Shown here piece after piece: positions 40,221 to 40,991 of a stretch of DNA of 40,991 nucleotides (positions are counted from its first letter, which is position 1; every line of letters starts with the position of its first letter). The notes beneath the pieces are model-generated. The model saw nothing but the letters and a program-made list of their open reading frames with translations, had not been told where the DNA came from and ran no database searches. This stretch comes from a bacterium (GTDB taxonomy: Bacteria; UBA10199; 2-02-FULL-44-16; JAAZCA01). The position numbers and the translations under genes were made by a program. The DNA is taken from positions 134,455 to 175,445 of the forward strand of contig JAJZQH010000007.1 of assembly GCA_021810905.1 (NCBI GenBank), in the 5' to 3' direction.

Positions 40221-40991
40221 CTTCTGATCTCCAAACACGGCCTTCATCGCCAACTGATTATGTGCGTGGCAGAGGAGGCGGATATTCATCGGATCGTTCG
40301 AGCTCCCGCCTTTTGCAAACGGCCGCACATGATCGAATTGTAAAAACCCGCGTGCATCGCATCGCTTGCCATCAGGCGCAACGTACTGGCATCTGCCCTG
40401 ATCGCGTTGCCAGACCAGGTCCTTCACGCGCTGCGGGATGTATCGTGCATGCTGATGGTCGGACTTCTGCGGCCGAACCCTTGGAGCGTTCCTCATTGCC
40501 TTACGCTCGATCTTCTTTTCCGGGTCTTTCTTTTCGAGCAGCACATTGAGCGCCTCATCGACGATGTCTTCGAGCTTCGCGGCGGGATACTTATGCCGAA
40601 GCAACTGTTTTGCGCGCTCGATCTTGTTTCTGAGTTCCTCGCTCCCGGTAAACTGAAATTTCACGCGCTGTTCAGAGAGGGGCGAGATCGCATCGCGCCT
40701 CGCCGGGTTCTCCGGAGGCGAATAAAGTATGTTCACATCGCTGCATCGTACCACATGAGTCTGCTCCAGTTCCGGGCTCGACAGTGCATTGCATGGGGAA
40801 CTTGCGCCGGCGCAAGTCGGAGTCGGGAGATTGCGAATCATGTCCGGCACATCAGGCATGGGTGCATATTCGGCCCTCATCCTTTCAACATCTCGTTTTG
40901 ATTTGAAGGCTGCACGCCTCAGCAGCTCTTCATGATTCTCTTCGGTCAATAGAGGCGATAATATGTTGATCGCCGTCAGATTCACTTTTCC
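40209..40991 (-). CDS. HNH endonuclease domain protein (5' end outside window)
   Basis: The C-terminal ~60 residues carry an HNH nuclease domain: Cys in GRCQYVAPDGKRCDARG, then LQFDHVRPFAKGGSSNDPMN and IRLLCHAHNQLA (D-H, N and H of the HNH signature). The middle part (VKFQFTGSEELRNKIERAKQ, LLRHKYPAAKLEDIVDEALN, VLLEKKDPEKK) matches the usual linker of a family of HNH proteins common in deltaproteobacteria. The family normally has ~150 more N-terminal residues, and the frame runs off the window, so I treat it as 5'-truncated; the GTG at 40985 is unlikely to be the true start. Targets unknown. Its stop codon lies within a palindromic element. Confidence 0.85.
   Translation of the reverse strand, partial: GKVNLTAINILSPLLTEENHEELLRRAAFKSKRDVERMRAEYAPMPDVPDMIRNLPTPTCAGASSPCNALSSPELEQTHVVRCSDVNILYSPPENPARRDAISPLSEQRVKFQFTGSEELRNKIERAKQLLRHKYPAAKLEDIVDEALNVLLEKKDPEKKIERKAMRNAPRVRPQKSDHQHARYIPQRVKDLVWQRDQGRCQYVAPDGKRCDARGFLQFDHVRPFAKGGSSNDPMNIRLLCHAHNQLAMKAVFGDQKRYP

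Overview
The window is about 41 kb of chromosome from a Gram-negative bacterium with moderately high GC and Shine-Dalgarno starts. The Gram-negative reading rests on a PBP1B-type and a PBP1C-type peptidoglycan synthase, a bacterial alpha-2-macroglobulin, signal-peptide and lipoprotein genes, and the C-terminal end of a probable outer-membrane beta-barrel. Gene content (GH57/DUF3536 glycosidase, C-terminal HNH nuclease family, in-frame palindromic repeats) fits an uncultured 'deltaproteobacterial' type of lineage, but there is no rRNA or other taxonomic marker, so this is inference.

Layout. 1-2.3 kb: 3'-truncated mrcB-like PBP1B and tRNA-Ser(UGA). 2.4-4.1 kb: secreted proline-rich protein with 11 tandem 69-bp repeats. 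4.2-15.2 kb: envelope block on the minus strand (alpha-2-macroglobulin, PBP1C, and a Fic AMP-transferase upstream of pbpC). The familiar PBP1C/alpha-2-macroglobulin pair is split by a 1.5 kb patch holding an HTH-nucleotidyltransferase/HEPN module, its terminator, an outer-membrane protein remnant and IS-end-like repeats. 15.5-18.8 kb: a hypothetical gene, a ~195-bp long palindrome, and a membrane protein plus class C-type serine hydrolase lipoprotein operon. 19.1-23.2 kb: a strikingly AT-rich two-gene island encoding a stand-alone SIR2-domain protein and a 1092-residue protein of unknown function, which I read as a candidate anti-phage defence system. 23.4-28.3 kb: a GerMN lipoprotein-like gene, two further nucleotidyltransferase/winged-helix pairs resembling toxin-antitoxin modules, and a hypothetical gene. 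28.4-30.5 kb: divergent secreted proteins, the second with palindromic repeats inserted before its signal peptide. 30.5-35.4 kb: a methyltransferase-like protein, the Amt ammonium transporter and a GH57/DUF3536 glycoside hydrolase. 35.5-40.0 kb: three unrelated proteins (membrane J-domain protein, two-TM protein, HEAT-like protein) that share a gapless N-terminal ~31-residue tag, plus the decayed 5' end of a fourth. 40.1-41 kb: an HNH endonuclease cut by the window end.

Themes. (1) Cell-wall synthesis is coupled to periplasmic surveillance: PBP1C repairs peptidoglycan while the alpha-2-macroglobulin is thought to trap proteases. (2) Defence or selfish modules are dense between 10.7 and 28.3 kb: SIR2 pair, three NTase modules, Fic. 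Several have visible operator palindromes over their promoters. (3) Small palindromic repeats have entered coding sequences in frame at three loci (pbpC linker, C-terminus of the 16.95 kb gene, N-terminus of the 29.1 kb gene). (4) The shared N-terminal tag on otherwise unrelated proteins, with almost identical DNA in two genes, is the least explained coding feature. The SIR2 pair and the tag family are the best candidates for undescribed systems.
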